NCBI GenBank assembly: GCA_049421205.1
Contig: JBMSMQ010000006.1
Span: forward strand, 1-45,770
DNA from: JAFMIT01 sp049421205
GTDB lineage: Bacteria; Actinomycetota; Actinomycetes; S36-B12; UBA5976
Reading direction: 5' to 3'
DNA: 45,770 nucleotides
Below the pieces are notes generated by a model. The model did no database searches. It saw nothing but the letters and a program-made list of their open reading frames with translations, and was not told the origin of the DNA. Made by a program: the position numbers and the translations under genes. This document shows, piece by piece, positions 7,536 to 15,849 of the stretch (positions are counted from its first letter, which is position 1; every line of letters starts with the position of its first letter).

Positions 7536-8765
7536 ATGCGAAGTGTTGATGAGCAGATTTCTCGTTTGCTTAGCACTATAGAAGCGTTAGAACCTTTTCC
7601 AGTTTCGTTGACGGATGCACGAGGTTGTATCGCATCTGAGCCAGTTCAGGCAATGCGAATGTTGCCTCTGTTCGACTCAGCCGGAGTCGATGGATATGCA
7701 CTTATTGCATCAGATGTGATGGGTGCTTCAGTTGATTCGCCAATCTCACTTGAAGTCCTCGATAGAGTCATGCCCGGACGAATCCCAACAAGCATTCTGC
7801 GTTCAGGATATGCAGCGCGAGTTTTTATTGGTTCACATCTACCTGAGAACACCCAAGCAGTGATAAGTCTTGATGATGTTGAAGAGCTTGAAACCTCAAT
7901 TCGAGTTGTAAATAACGTTGAATATGGAACAAATATCCGTTACGCGGCCGAAGATGTTCGAGAAGGGGACGTGGTTGTTGAGGAAGGACAACTGATTGGC
8001 CCTACACAAATTGCACTCCTTGCATCGATTGGTCGAGGTAGCCTTACATGCTATCCGCGTCCCCGGATTGTTGTGCTCAGCATTGGATCAGATTTACTTG
8101 AACCCGGAACTGCACTGACGCCTGGAAAAATCACTGACACAAATGGGGTAATGCTTGCAAGTGCTGTGGCAGAAAGTGGTGGCATTGCGTATCGGGTTGG
8201 ACCAATTGGAGATGATCCGCAATCCATTCAAAGGGTTTTAGAGGAACAGCTAGTGCGCGCAGATTTGGTTATTGCGGTGGGTGGCTCAAGTTCAACTGCG
8301 TACGATTCCCTCTACAAAGTGTGCCAAGAGATTGGCGAGATGGAATATGCGTCGATTGCACTTCATCCAAAAATCGCACACGGGTTTGGTCGAATTGGTG
8401 AAGAAAATATCCCAATCATTGTGTTACCGGGTAATCCTGTGACCGCGTTTTTAGCATTCGAGATTTTCGTCAAACCCGTGATAATGAAGCTCAGAGGAGT
8501 AGAAACTTTTGGCGAGCGCTCTTATCTTTCAGCGATTCTTGATGGGCGAATTGATTCAACTCCTGGAAAACGTCACTTTGTGCGTGCGACATTTGAGGTC
8601 GACGAGCAAGGCCGAAATCTCGTCACTCCACTTGAAAACCAAGCAGTTCACCTCATCAAGGGGCTGGCTGAGACCGAGTGCCTCATCATCATTCCGGAAT
8701 CTGTCCTTGAAGTGAATGATGGAGATATCGTCGATATTTTGATGTTGTCGGGAATAGATACGTGA
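7536..8765 (+). CDS. MoeA-family protein, Glp (gephyrin-like) type
   Basis: 409 residues with full MoeA architecture: N-terminal domains to ~170, the MPT-binding MoaB-like domain (~175-320, RPRIVVLSIGSDLLEPG, LPGNPVTAF) and a C-terminal beta domain. True MoeA inserts molybdate into molybdopterin. Here several active-site blocks deviate: the usual TGDEL reads IGSDL, the SGGVSxGxxD block reads GGSSSTAYD (250-257), and the KPGKP loop reads LHPKIAHGFG (276-285), losing both lysines. No other molybdopterin gene is in view. This looks like the actinobacterial Glp, which in corynebacteria works with a membrane receptor at the septum. The gene order glp-rimJ-membrane protein supports that reading. 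A diverged but active MoeA remains possible. Confidence 0.85.
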   Translation: MRSVDEQISRLLSTIEALEPFPVSLTDARGCIASEPVQAMRMLPLFDSAGVDGYALIASDVMGASVDSPISLEVLDRVMPGRIPTSILRSGYAARVFIGSHLPENTQAVISLDDVEELETSIRVVNNVEYGTNIRYAAEDVREGDVVVEEGQLIGPTQIALLASIGRGSLTCYPRPRIVVLSIGSDLLEPGTALTPGKITDTNGVMLASAVAESGGIAYRVGPIGDDPQSIQRVLEEQLVRADLVIAVGGSSSTAYDSLYKVCQEIGEMEYASIALHPKIAHGFGRIGEENIPIIVLPGNPVTAFLAFEIFVKPVIMKLRGVETFGERSYLSAILDGRIDSTPGKRHFVRATFEVDEQGRNLVTPLENQAVHLIKGLAETECLIIIPESVLEVNDGDIVDILMLSGIDT

Positions 8766-9367
8766 TTTCTTGGCCCTTCAGTTTGACTCATGGAGATCTG
8801 ACACTACGTCCTTTGAAGCTCTCCGATAGGCGCCAATGGAACCAGGTGCAGCAAAGGAATCGTGAGTGGCTGAAACCCTGGCAGGCGACATTGCCAGGTG
8901 GTCAGAAACCAAGCGAGAAATTCATTGATCATTTCCGATATCAGAATCGGATGGCGAGATCCGGAAGGGATTTTTCCCTTGGAATCTTTCATAATGGCGA
9001 TTTTGTTGGCGGAATCACACTCGGAAATGTCACGTGGGGAAGTGCTCGAAATGCATATATTGGCTACTGGATTGATATTTCCCGCGCTGGAATGGGAATT
9101 ACGCCGACTGCCGTCGCCATGCTGACAGACTGGGCAATTCTTGTAGCAGGACTTCACCGAATTGAGATTTCTATTCGACCTGAGAACGCTCGATCTATTC
9201 GAGTAGTGGAAAAACTCGGCTACAAAGAAGAGGGTTACAGGACTCGCTTTTTACATATCGACAATGATTGGCGAGACCACGTTGTCTATGTCATGAGTGA
9301 AGACCAGATTCGACTGCAAACTTTGACGTCAAAACGTCCAATAATCCATTTGCGACACTCTGCGTAA
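8762..9367 (+). CDS. GNAT acetyltransferase, RimJ-like
   Basis: 201-residue GNAT-fold acetyltransferase of the RimJ/RimL group, which acetylate protein N termini (ribosomal proteins in E. coli). The N terminus LTHGDLTLRPLKLSDRRQW is the usual beta-1/helix start. Acetyl-CoA contacts are expected in GYWIDISRAGMGITPTAVAML, the equivalent of the Q/RxxGxG/A loop. IEISIRPENARSIRVVEKLGYKEEG is the conserved end of the fold. GTG 8762 overlaps the moeA stop as GTGA, so translation is coupled. From memory, mycobacteria have rimJ (Rv0995) in the same place after moeA1; the target protein is unknown. Confidence 0.85.
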   Translation: MISWPFSLTHGDLTLRPLKLSDRRQWNQVQQRNREWLKPWQATLPGGQKPSEKFIDHFRYQNRMARSGRDFSLGIFHNGDFVGGITLGNVTWGSARNAYIGYWIDISRAGMGITPTAVAMLTDWAILVAGLHRIEISIRPENARSIRVVEKLGYKEEGYRTRFLHIDNDWRDHVVYVMSEDQIRLQTLTSKRPIIHLRHSA

Positions 9368-9394
9368 TTCACGCTCAAAATTGTCCGATTTGGC

Positions 9395-9406
9395 TATTTT
9401 TTGCCT
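9395..9406 (+). promoter_or_regulatory. Leaderless promoter of membrane protein gene
   Basis: TATTTT-ttgcct-GTG, exact TAnnnT with six-base spacing. It supports GTG 9407 over the in-frame TTG 9401. Confidence 0.7.
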
Positions 9407-10168
9407 GTGGGATCTGGGATTTTATTGTTTGGCATAGTCATACTTTGGCTTGTCTTTCTCATCCCAATGTTTGTTAAAACCTACCAAGAAAATGGCTCAC
9501 AGAGTGTTGATTCATTTAGAAGTGCGATGAATACTTTGAATCAAATGTCAAAACGTAAACAACCTATCACTGTTTACACGCGCTCCGCAGTGCGATCTGG
9601 GGAGAGGAACCCCCAACTCCAGCGAGCATTGAGTCTTCGTAGAAGAGTCTTTTCATCAATCATTCTCGTGATGATGTTTGTCTTATTTGGAGTTATCACA
9701 GGCACTTTTGAAATTTCTGCATTGTTGTTGCCTTTCTTTGCATTTGCAACCTATGTTTTTTGGGTGCGAAGTCAGTTGCGAGATCGCCAACAAGACACTA
9801 AAAACCTCTCTGCCAGACCACAAAGCACTCGTACACATTCGCTAGCATTTCTTGCAAAGCTGCGTCGACAAGCAAGTGAGTTACTCACGAAGACTGAGCC
9901 AGAAATCAAAACTGAAGAAACTCCGGCATGGCAACCGCTTGCAACGTTTAAACAACCTGAGATTGTGTTACCGCGTTATATTGAATACAAAAGGGAAGTA
10001 TCACTTCAAGAGCCAGTTGAAGAGTGGGATGCAACTTCAATGTTAGAAGAGGCAAAACGTCAGAGGCGAGCAGAGGAACTCGCTGCACTCGTCAGAGACG
10101 CAGAAATAATGAATAACACAAATGCCGATGATGACACTAAAGATATCCCTCGAGTGATAGGTGCCTAA
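9407..10168 (+). CDS. Membrane protein with cytoplasmic tail, GlpR-like candidate
   Basis: 253 residues. One N-terminal membrane segment (about 5-22, ILLFGIVILWLVFLIPMFV) is followed by a polar region of ~60 residues, two further segments (about 83-120, VFSSIILVMMFVLFGVITG and ISALLLPFFAFATYVFW), then a long charged tail of ~130 residues rich in Glu, Arg and Gln. This topology and the position after glp and rimJ resemble Rv0996 and the corynebacterial Glp receptor (GlpR) as I remember them. I infer it may anchor the Glp-like protein to the membrane at the division site. No catalytic motif is seen. It has its own leaderless promoter. The last 4 bp overlap the convergent mannosyltransferase gene. 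Confidence 0.75.
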   Translation: MGSGILLFGIVILWLVFLIPMFVKTYQENGSQSVDSFRSAMNTLNQMSKRKQPITVYTRSAVRSGERNPQLQRALSLRRRVFSSIILVMMFVLFGVITGTFEISALLLPFFAFATYVFWVRSQLRDRQQDTKNLSARPQSTRTHSLAFLAKLRRQASELLTKTEPEIKTEETPAWQPLATFKQPEIVLPRYIEYKREVSLQEPVEEWDATSMLEEAKRQRRAEELAALVRDAEIMNNTNADDDTKDIPRVIGA

Positions 10169-11616
10169 ATCCAGGAACTAAACCACATATGCACTTGCCA
10201 GTATGTGTAGGAAATTGTTTCGCCAACCCAAATTGGATAAAAGAAAATACTGAGTGTCACACTCACCGCAACTACCGTGCCGACACTGAGTGCTGCCCTA
10301 GCTCTTCCAAGTCGGCTTTGGTATGGGGAGCCAAGCATGAGCGAGAGTGAATAAGCAAGTGCTAGCACAATCGCTGGTAGCAAAATAATCGTGTAGAAGC
10401 CAAACACCGTTCGTTCTTGGAAAAATAACCACGGGAGCCAGCCTGCAAGAAAAAATCCGAGAATTGAGACTGACCGTCCATCGACATAGCGAATAACTCG
10501 CCACAGTTGGTGAATTAAAGCAAGAGTTCCTGCCCACCAAATCAGTGGATTTCCAAGTGCTAATACCTCAGCAGCACAGGTGCCACTTTCGCAGCCATTT
10601 TTTCCAGCTGAGTAACTTTCAAAGAAAAATGAGGTTGGCCTTATCTGAAGTGGCCACGTCCACGGATTAGCACTGTAAGAATGGGCAACGGTCAAATTCA
10701 CGTGAAAATTCCACATCGCAATGTGATAATCAATGAGGTTCTGTAGCGCATCGGGAAGAAAAGTGTCAGATTGTGCATTTCTCATCCACGCGTTATCACT
10801 GAGGAACCACCCTGCCCAGGAGAGAAGATAGATACTTGGCACTAAGAAAAGCGCAACCGGAAGAAGTGGCAAGATATCATCTTTCCAAATCTGCTTCCAG
10901 AAATTCAGATTTCCAAGACGCATTCTCACGCGCATTCCATAAAACACGATAAATACTGCAAATAGTGGGGCAAACCACAATGCTGACCACTTTGTCGATA
11001 CAGCAAGCGCCGCAAATATGACTGCGCCTATGAGCCAGGGTCGAAGTCGAGATAGTGATTCGTTGGAGTTAAGTTTTCTATAAAGAGAGTCTCTATCAAT
11101 CAATAAACATGCAAACGCAAGGAGTAGAAAGAATGTCACAAATTGATCAAGCAACGCAACTCGAGAATGAACAATCGCCATCCCATCAATTGCGAAAAAT
11201 AGTGCGGCAAGAAATGAAGTCAATTGATGTGAAAAAAGTCGAAGTGCAATTCGGTGGATGAGGATGACCATCGCGATACCAACAAGTGCTGCCACGATTC
11301 GCCATCCAAATGGATTAAATCCATAGACTGCCTCACCAAATGCAATAAGCCATTTGCCAACAGGTGGGTGAACTATGAAAGTTGGGTCAGTCAGTAACAC
11401 ATCGGTGTCGCCATTGACGATGAGCGAATCTGCATTTTCAACATATTTGGATTCGTATCCATTTTGCAAAAGTGCCCAGGCATCTTTCGCGTAATAGGTT
11501 TCGTCGAAAATGAGCTTTGGTGGTTGAGAAAGATTTGGTAGTCGCAGACCAGCACTTATGAGTCCAAGCGTGAGACTTACCCACCAGCCTCGTAGAAACA
11601 GCCCAATTCTCTCCAC
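10165..11616 (-). CDS. Protein O-mannosyltransferase (GT39, Pmt)
   Basis: 483-residue polytopic membrane glycosyltransferase that moves mannose from polyprenyl-phosphate-mannose to Ser/Thr of secreted proteins. The first extracytoplasmic loop holds the catalytic acidic pair in FDETYYAKDAWALL, followed by VHPPVGKWLIAFGE, both hallmarks of bacterial Pmt. About ten hydrophobic segments follow, with WSALWFAPLFAVFIV and GFFLAGWLPWLFFQ among them. The open frame reaches 11661, but GTG 11616 is a better start: it follows CACAAT and six bases, and avoids overlap with divergent rsmI. From memory the pmt/rsmI divergence is conserved in mycobacteria (Rv1002c/Rv1003). Confidence 0.9.
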   Translation of the reverse strand: MERIGLFLRGWWVSLTLGLISAGLRLPNLSQPPKLIFDETYYAKDAWALLQNGYESKYVENADSLIVNGDTDVLLTDPTFIVHPPVGKWLIAFGEAVYGFNPFGWRIVAALVGIAMVILIHRIALRLFSHQLTSFLAALFFAIDGMAIVHSRVALLDQFVTFFLLLAFACLLIDRDSLYRKLNSNESLSRLRPWLIGAVIFAALAVSTKWSALWFAPLFAVFIVFYGMRVRMRLGNLNFWKQIWKDDILPLLPVALFLVPSIYLLSWAGWFLSDNAWMRNAQSDTFLPDALQNLIDYHIAMWNFHVNLTVAHSYSANPWTWPLQIRPTSFFFESYSAGKNGCESGTCAAEVLALGNPLIWWAGTLALIHQLWRVIRYVDGRSVSILGFFLAGWLPWLFFQERTVFGFYTIILLPAIVLALAYSLSLMLGSPYQSRLGRARAALSVGTVVAVSVTLSIFFYPIWVGETISYTYWQVHMWFSSWI

Positions 11617-11628
11617 GTGGGTATTGTG
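11617..11628 (-). promoter_or_regulatory. Possible leaderless promoter of O-mannosyltransferase gene
   Basis: Minus strand CACAAT-acccac-GTG. Its core overlaps the rsmI promoter region; only 38 bp separate the two start codons. Confidence 0.5.
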
Positions 11629-11642
11629 CCCGTTGGGGCTGG

Positions 11643-11654
11643 GAGAATGTGCAC
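11643..11654 (+). promoter_or_regulatory. Possible leaderless promoter of rsmI
   Basis: GAGAAT-gtgcac-ATG. The first base differs from TAnnnT. It favours ATG 11655 over the in-frame GTG 11649, which lies only one base after the box. Confidence 0.45.
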
Positions 11655-12530
11655 ATGGCAATAGATGACAGAGAGGTTTCCCTCTTTATCGCGGCAACTC
11701 CAATCGGTAATTTAGGAGACATTACTTTTCGTCTTGCCGAACTTTTGAAGAGCGTCAATATCATCGCATGTGAAGACACTCGCAAAGCCCAATATATTTT
11801 GAGTCACTTAGGCATCCAACCCGCAGGACGACTCGTTTCGTTCTTTGAACACAATGAAGAACAGCGACTTCGCCAACTCATTACAGAGCTCAAAACTGGT
11901 AGTCAGGTATTAATGATGTCTGATGCGGGTATGCCATCTGTCAGCGATCCTGGCTATGTACTCGTTCGTGCAGCGATTGAAAATGATATTGCGTTCACTG
12001 TAGTTCCAGGACCCTCGGCCGTAACAACTGCACTTGTCGCTAGCGGTATTGAAGTTGATCGCTTTACATTTGAGGGATTTCTTAGTCGTAAAGCAGGAGA
12101 GCGAAAAGAACAGTTACGGCGATTGTTGAGTGAAGAGCGAACAATGGTGTTTTTTGAATCGGGACACAGAATTCAAGACACTATTACTGCCATGCTTGAA
12201 GTTTTCGGAGAATCTCGTCGGGTTGCAATTTGTCGAGAACTTACGAAAACATATGAAGAAGTCTTTCGAGGCTCTCTATCGGAAGCGCTGACCTACGCAA
12301 GCGGAGATGTTCGAGGTGAAATTACCATTGTGCTTGCTGGCAGCAACGAAGTGGCAAGTTCAAGTGACAAAGACATTCTTGATGCACTTTCACTACTTGC
12401 TGAAGAAGGAATTGATCGAAAAACTGCTGTCAGTCATGTCGCCATTATGCTGAAGGTTCCAAAACGTCAGGTGTTTGACCTGGCGTTGAAGATTCAATTT
12501 TCACAAGCCCCGAATATCGACGCCCAATAG
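11655..12530 (+). CDS. rsmI: 16S rRNA (cytidine-1402 2'-O)-methyltransferase
   Basis: SAM-dependent methylation of the ribose of C1402 in the 16S rRNA decoding site. 291 residues, close to the usual ~285. The tetrapyrrole-methylase fold starts ATPIGNLGDITFRLAELL, followed by CEDTRKAQYILSHLGI, MSDAGMPSVSDPGYVLVRAA (SAM-binding), VPGPSAVTTALVASG and FFESGHRIQDTI, all RsmI signatures. The C-terminal ~50 residues form the small helical domain. The product should act together with KsgA, encoded 2.5 kb downstream, in small-subunit rRNA modification. Its TAG stop forms the first half of the metG -10 box. Confidence 0.94.
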   Translation: MAIDDREVSLFIAATPIGNLGDITFRLAELLKSVNIIACEDTRKAQYILSHLGIQPAGRLVSFFEHNEEQRLRQLITELKTGSQVLMMSDAGMPSVSDPGYVLVRAAIENDIAFTVVPGPSAVTTALVASGIEVDRFTFEGFLSRKAGERKEQLRRLLSEERTMVFFESGHRIQDTITAMLEVFGESRRVAICRELTKTYEEVFRGSLSEALTYASGDVRGEITIVLAGSNEVASSSDKDILDALSLLAEEGIDRKTAVSHVAIMLKVPKRQVFDLALKIQFSQAPNIDAQ

Positions 12531-12539
12531 GATTAGCCA
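12528..12539 (+). promoter_or_regulatory. Leaderless promoter of metG operon
   Basis: TAGGAT-tagcca-ATG. The TAG of the -10 box is the stop codon of rsmI, so the promoter is built into the gene junction with no added bases. Confidence 0.72.
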
Positions 12540-14123
12540 ATGGCAGACACAAAGGCGTTTTACCTCACGACGCCTATCTATTATGTGAATGATGCCCCTC
12601 ATATTGGCCACGCATACACCACTGTGGCAGGAGATGTCTTGACCCGTTGGCATCGCCAGCGAGGCGAGAAAGTTTGGTTTCTCACCGGAACAGATGAGCA
12701 CGGCCAAAAAGTGCTTCGATCTGCAGAAGCGAATGCAACAGATCCTCAAGATTGGGTTGACAAGCTTGTTAGAGAATCATGGCTTCCAGTACTCAATGTC
12801 ATTGATGCAAAAAACGATGATTTCATTCGAACGACGGAGGAGCGACATATTCAACGTGTTCAAAGATTCCTCACACGTCTGAAAGATGCTGGTTGGATTT
12901 ATGAAGGAACATATCAAGGTCCCTATTGTGTGGGATGTGAAGAATTTAAACTTCCTGCTGACCTCATTGAAGGGGTTGATGAATACAAAGGGCAACAATG
13001 TTGCCCAATGCATTCAAAACCAATTGAAATTGTCGATGAGACCAACTGGTTCTTCAAACTCTCTGCGTTTACTGAACCATTGATTGAGCACTATACAAAC
13101 AACCCAGAAGCGATTCGACCACAATCTGCTTATAACGAAGTGATGTCCTTCATTAAACAAGGACTTCAAGATTTATCAATTTCTCGAAGTACATTTTCCT
13201 GGGGAATTGATGTTCCTTGGGATGCAAATCAAGTTGTCTATGTATGGTTCGATGCGCTTTTGAACTATGCAACAGCTGTTGGGCTTGATGATGAACCAGG
13301 TAGTGAGGGTGCGACAAAATTCGCTGAAACGTGGCCTGCAGACGTTCATCTCGTAGGTAAAGACATTTTGCGTTTCCACGCTGTGATTTGGCCAGCAATG
13401 TTGATGGCGGGAGAACTAGCGCTTCCGCGATGTGTCTACGCCCATGGTTGGTTACTTGTGGGAGGCGAAAAGATGAGCAAATCGAAACTTACCGGCATTG
13501 CGCCCCGCCAAATAGTTGACCATTTTGGATCGGACGTATTTCGGTATTACTTTTTAAAGGCAATTCAGTTTGGGCAAGATGGTTCATTCTCATGGGAAGA
13601 TTTGAGTGCCCGCTACACGGCGGATCTGGCCAATGGGCTGGGTAATCTGGCATCACGAGCAACTGCAATGGTGAATAAATACTGTGAAGGCGTACTACCT
13701 ACTCCAGGTAATCTCACCGACAAGGAAGTACTGTTAAAAGACCTACTTCAAAAAACTGTAGCAGATGCTGATCGGCACATGGTGAATCTTGATTTTGCTG
13801 AAGGTATCAACGCAGTAAAAGAATTTATCGATGCAGTCAATCTATATGTCACTGAACGTGAACCGTGGAAAGTTGCAAAAGATCCAGCGCAACTAGCAGA
13901 CTTACACACCATTCTTTATACGATTATTGATTGTTTGCGAGCAATTGCGATTCTCTATCATCCGATAATGCCCAAATCAATGAATTCGCTCTGGAGTCAA
14001 CTCGGAGTGCCTGGCGTACTTTCTGAGCAAACTGTTACTTCTGCAGCGAACTGGCAAAGTACAAAGCCTGGAATCAAGGTGACTAAAGGAGATGCGCTCT
14101 TTCCACGATTAGAGGATGAATGA
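12540..14123 (+). CDS. metG: Methionyl-tRNA synthetase
   Basis: Charges tRNA-Met in the cytosol; class Ia synthetase of 527 residues, the short actinobacterial type without a C-terminal EMAP domain. HIGH is exact at residues 21-24 (PHIGHAYTT) and KMSKS at 311-315 (GEKMSKSKLTG). The connective-peptide zinc site is visible as CVGCEEF around residue 125 and QQCCPMH some 25 residues later. WGIDVPWD and VYVWFDALLNY are the Met-pocket blocks. First gene of an operon metG-tatD-ksgA-ispE, whose genes overlap by 4, 1 and 4 bp; the same set follows metS in mycobacteria from memory. Confidence 0.97.
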   Translation: MADTKAFYLTTPIYYVNDAPHIGHAYTTVAGDVLTRWHRQRGEKVWFLTGTDEHGQKVLRSAEANATDPQDWVDKLVRESWLPVLNVIDAKNDDFIRTTEERHIQRVQRFLTRLKDAGWIYEGTYQGPYCVGCEEFKLPADLIEGVDEYKGQQCCPMHSKPIEIVDETNWFFKLSAFTEPLIEHYTNNPEAIRPQSAYNEVMSFIKQGLQDLSISRSTFSWGIDVPWDANQVVYVWFDALLNYATAVGLDDEPGSEGATKFAETWPADVHLVGKDILRFHAVIWPAMLMAGELALPRCVYAHGWLLVGGEKMSKSKLTGIAPRQIVDHFGSDVFRYYFLKAIQFGQDGSFSWEDLSARYTADLANGLGNLASRATAMVNKYCEGVLPTPGNLTDKEVLLKDLLQKTVADADRHMVNLDFAEGINAVKEFIDAVNLYVTEREPWKVAKDPAQLADLHTILYTIIDCLRAIAILYHPIMPKSMNSLWSQLGVPGVLSEQTVTSAANWQSTKPGIKVTKGDALFPRLEDE

Positions 14124-15013
14124 CCCGCGAACCACTTCGCAATAGATCTGAATGGGATAGCAACAAAGAGCGCGAACTTGCGTTGCCTCCACTGCCTGAA
14201 AAACTTCCATTTCCCGTCGTCGATTCACATTGCCACTTAGATATTGAAGATGGAGATACTTTCCTCACACCAGAAGAGGCACGAGAGAAAGCCACAGAAG
14301 TTGGTATTGACCGAATTGTGCAGGTAGGTGTAGATGTCCCAAGTTCTAAGTGGTCGCGCGACCTTGCGCACGCACTCCCCAAAATTCTTGCAGCAGTTGC
14401 AATACACCCCAATGAAGCCCCCCGAATTGCCCTTGAACAAGGGGAGGATGCTCTCATTCGAGACATTGCAGAAATTGAAAAACTTGCACGCGATGAGCGT
14501 GTACGAGCAATTGGCGAAACGGGTCTTGACTTTTTTCGAACAGATGAAGCAGGGCGTGAAAGCCAACTATTCTCGTTTGAAGAACATATTCGAATTGCCA
14601 AAGCACAAAACAAAGCTCTAATGATTCATGACAGGGATGCTCATCAGGCTGTGGTTGAGACACTACTTCGGGTTGGAGCACCAGAAAAAGTGGTATTTCA
14701 TTGTTTCTCTGGAGATGCAGAGCTTGCAACAATTGCAGCTGAACATGGTTGGTATTGCTCGTTTGCAGGAACTGTGACATTTAAGAATGCAAAAAATGTG
14801 CGAGAGGGACTTGCAGTGCTCCCGCTTGAAAACATTCTCGTTGAAACCGATGCGCCATTTCTCACCCCTGAACCATTCCGCGGTAGACCGAATGCCTCAT
14901 ATTTGATTCCTCACACGATGCGTGCTATGGCTGATGTGAAAGGGATTGAACTTTCAAAACTCTGCGAAGCGGTATCTGCAAATTCTGAACGTGTTTTTGG
15001 ATCATTTGACTAA
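14120..15013 (+). CDS. TatD-family metal-dependent hydrolase (DNase)
   Basis: 297-residue amidohydrolase-fold metal-dependent nuclease. Metal ligands are visible in order: HCHLD (near residue 38), GETGLDFFR (Glu), MIHDRDAHQ (His), VVFHCFSGD (His) and VETDAPFLTPEPFRG (Asp). TatD proteins act as 3'-5' exonuclease/AP-endonuclease in DNA repair; the exact substrate here is unknown. The N terminus has ~35 extra residues before the first strand, as in other actinobacterial versions. It starts within the metG stop (ATGA) and ends one base into ksgA. In many actinobacteria rpfB lies between tatD and ksgA; here there is no room for it. Confidence 0.93.
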   Translation: MTREPLRNRSEWDSNKERELALPPLPEKLPFPVVDSHCHLDIEDGDTFLTPEEAREKATEVGIDRIVQVGVDVPSSKWSRDLAHALPKILAAVAIHPNEAPRIALEQGEDALIRDIAEIEKLARDERVRAIGETGLDFFRTDEAGRESQLFSFEEHIRIAKAQNKALMIHDRDAHQAVVETLLRVGAPEKVVFHCFSGDAELATIAAEHGWYCSFAGTVTFKNAKNVREGLAVLPLENILVETDAPFLTPEPFRGRPNASYLIPHTMRAMADVKGIELSKLCEAVSANSERVFGSFD

Positions 15014-15849
15014 TGGAGTTTCTCACAGCGCCAATTATTCGAACGCTCGCTCAATCGTTGAAATTCACACCTAAAAAAGCATTTGGGCAAAATTTCGTAC
15101 TTGATGCCAACGTGGTGAGATCTATCGTGGCAAAATCTGAACTTCACCCCGATGATGTCGTTCTCGAAGTAGGTCCTGGGTTTGGCTCGCTAACTCTTGG
15201 ACTGATAGAAAAAGCCAAGTCAGTACTCGCAATTGAAATTAATGAAGATTTAGCGGTTCTTTTGCCTTCGACTATCAAAAGACTTGCACCTGAATATCAA
15301 AATCGACTAACAGTGCTGAAAGAAGATGCTTTAAAAGTTACCACCCTTCCAAAGACCCCAACCGTTCTTGTAGCGAATCTTCCATATAACGTGAGTGTGC
15401 CAATAATTCTTCATCTTTTAAAATCATTTCCTTCCATTAAATCAGGTCTCGTGATGGTGCAAACGGAAGTTGCTGATCGACTCGTGGCATCCCCTTCAAC
15501 CAAGTCATATGGGATTCCAAGTGTGAAACTAGCCTGGTATGGAACATGTAAAAAAGTGGGAGATATCAGTCGTAACGTATTTTGGCCAGCACCCAATGTC
15601 GATAGTTCTCTCGTTCTCTTCGAACGCCACGACACACTCCTTTCGAATGTGAATGAAACTCAACTCTTCACTCTCATTGATCTTGCATTTGCAACAAGAC
15701 GAAAAATGTTGCGTTCTGCACTCGCGTCGTGGGTGAAATCTGATGCGATATTTGAAAAAGCAGGAGTTGACCCCACCCTACGTGGAGAGGCACTTCATGT
15801 GCTTGACTTTGTGAGGCTCTTAGAAGCGAACCAAGATGGGGACCAATGA
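15013..15849 (+). CDS. ksgA: 16S rRNA (A1518/A1519 N6,N6)-dimethyltransferase
   Basis: Dimethylates two adjacent adenosines in the 3' hairpin of 16S rRNA, a late step in small-subunit assembly. 278 residues, usual size. The conserved N-terminal PKKAFGQNFVLDANVV precedes the SAM site EVGPGFGSL (52-60), the acidic strand VLAIEINEDLA and the catalytic NLPYN (122-126). The C-terminal helical domain contains RRKMLRSALASW. ATG 15013 shares one base with the tatD TAA stop. The stop overlaps ispE as ATGA. Confidence 0.96.
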   Translation: MEFLTAPIIRTLAQSLKFTPKKAFGQNFVLDANVVRSIVAKSELHPDDVVLEVGPGFGSLTLGLIEKAKSVLAIEINEDLAVLLPSTIKRLAPEYQNRLTVLKEDALKVTTLPKTPTVLVANLPYNVSVPIILHLLKSFPSIKSGLVMVQTEVADRLVASPSTKSYGIPSVKLAWYGTCKKVGDISRNVFWPAPNVDSSLVLFERHDTLLSNVNETQLFTLIDLAFATRRKMLRSALASWVKSDAIFEKAGVDPTLRGEALHVLDFVRLLEANQDGDQ

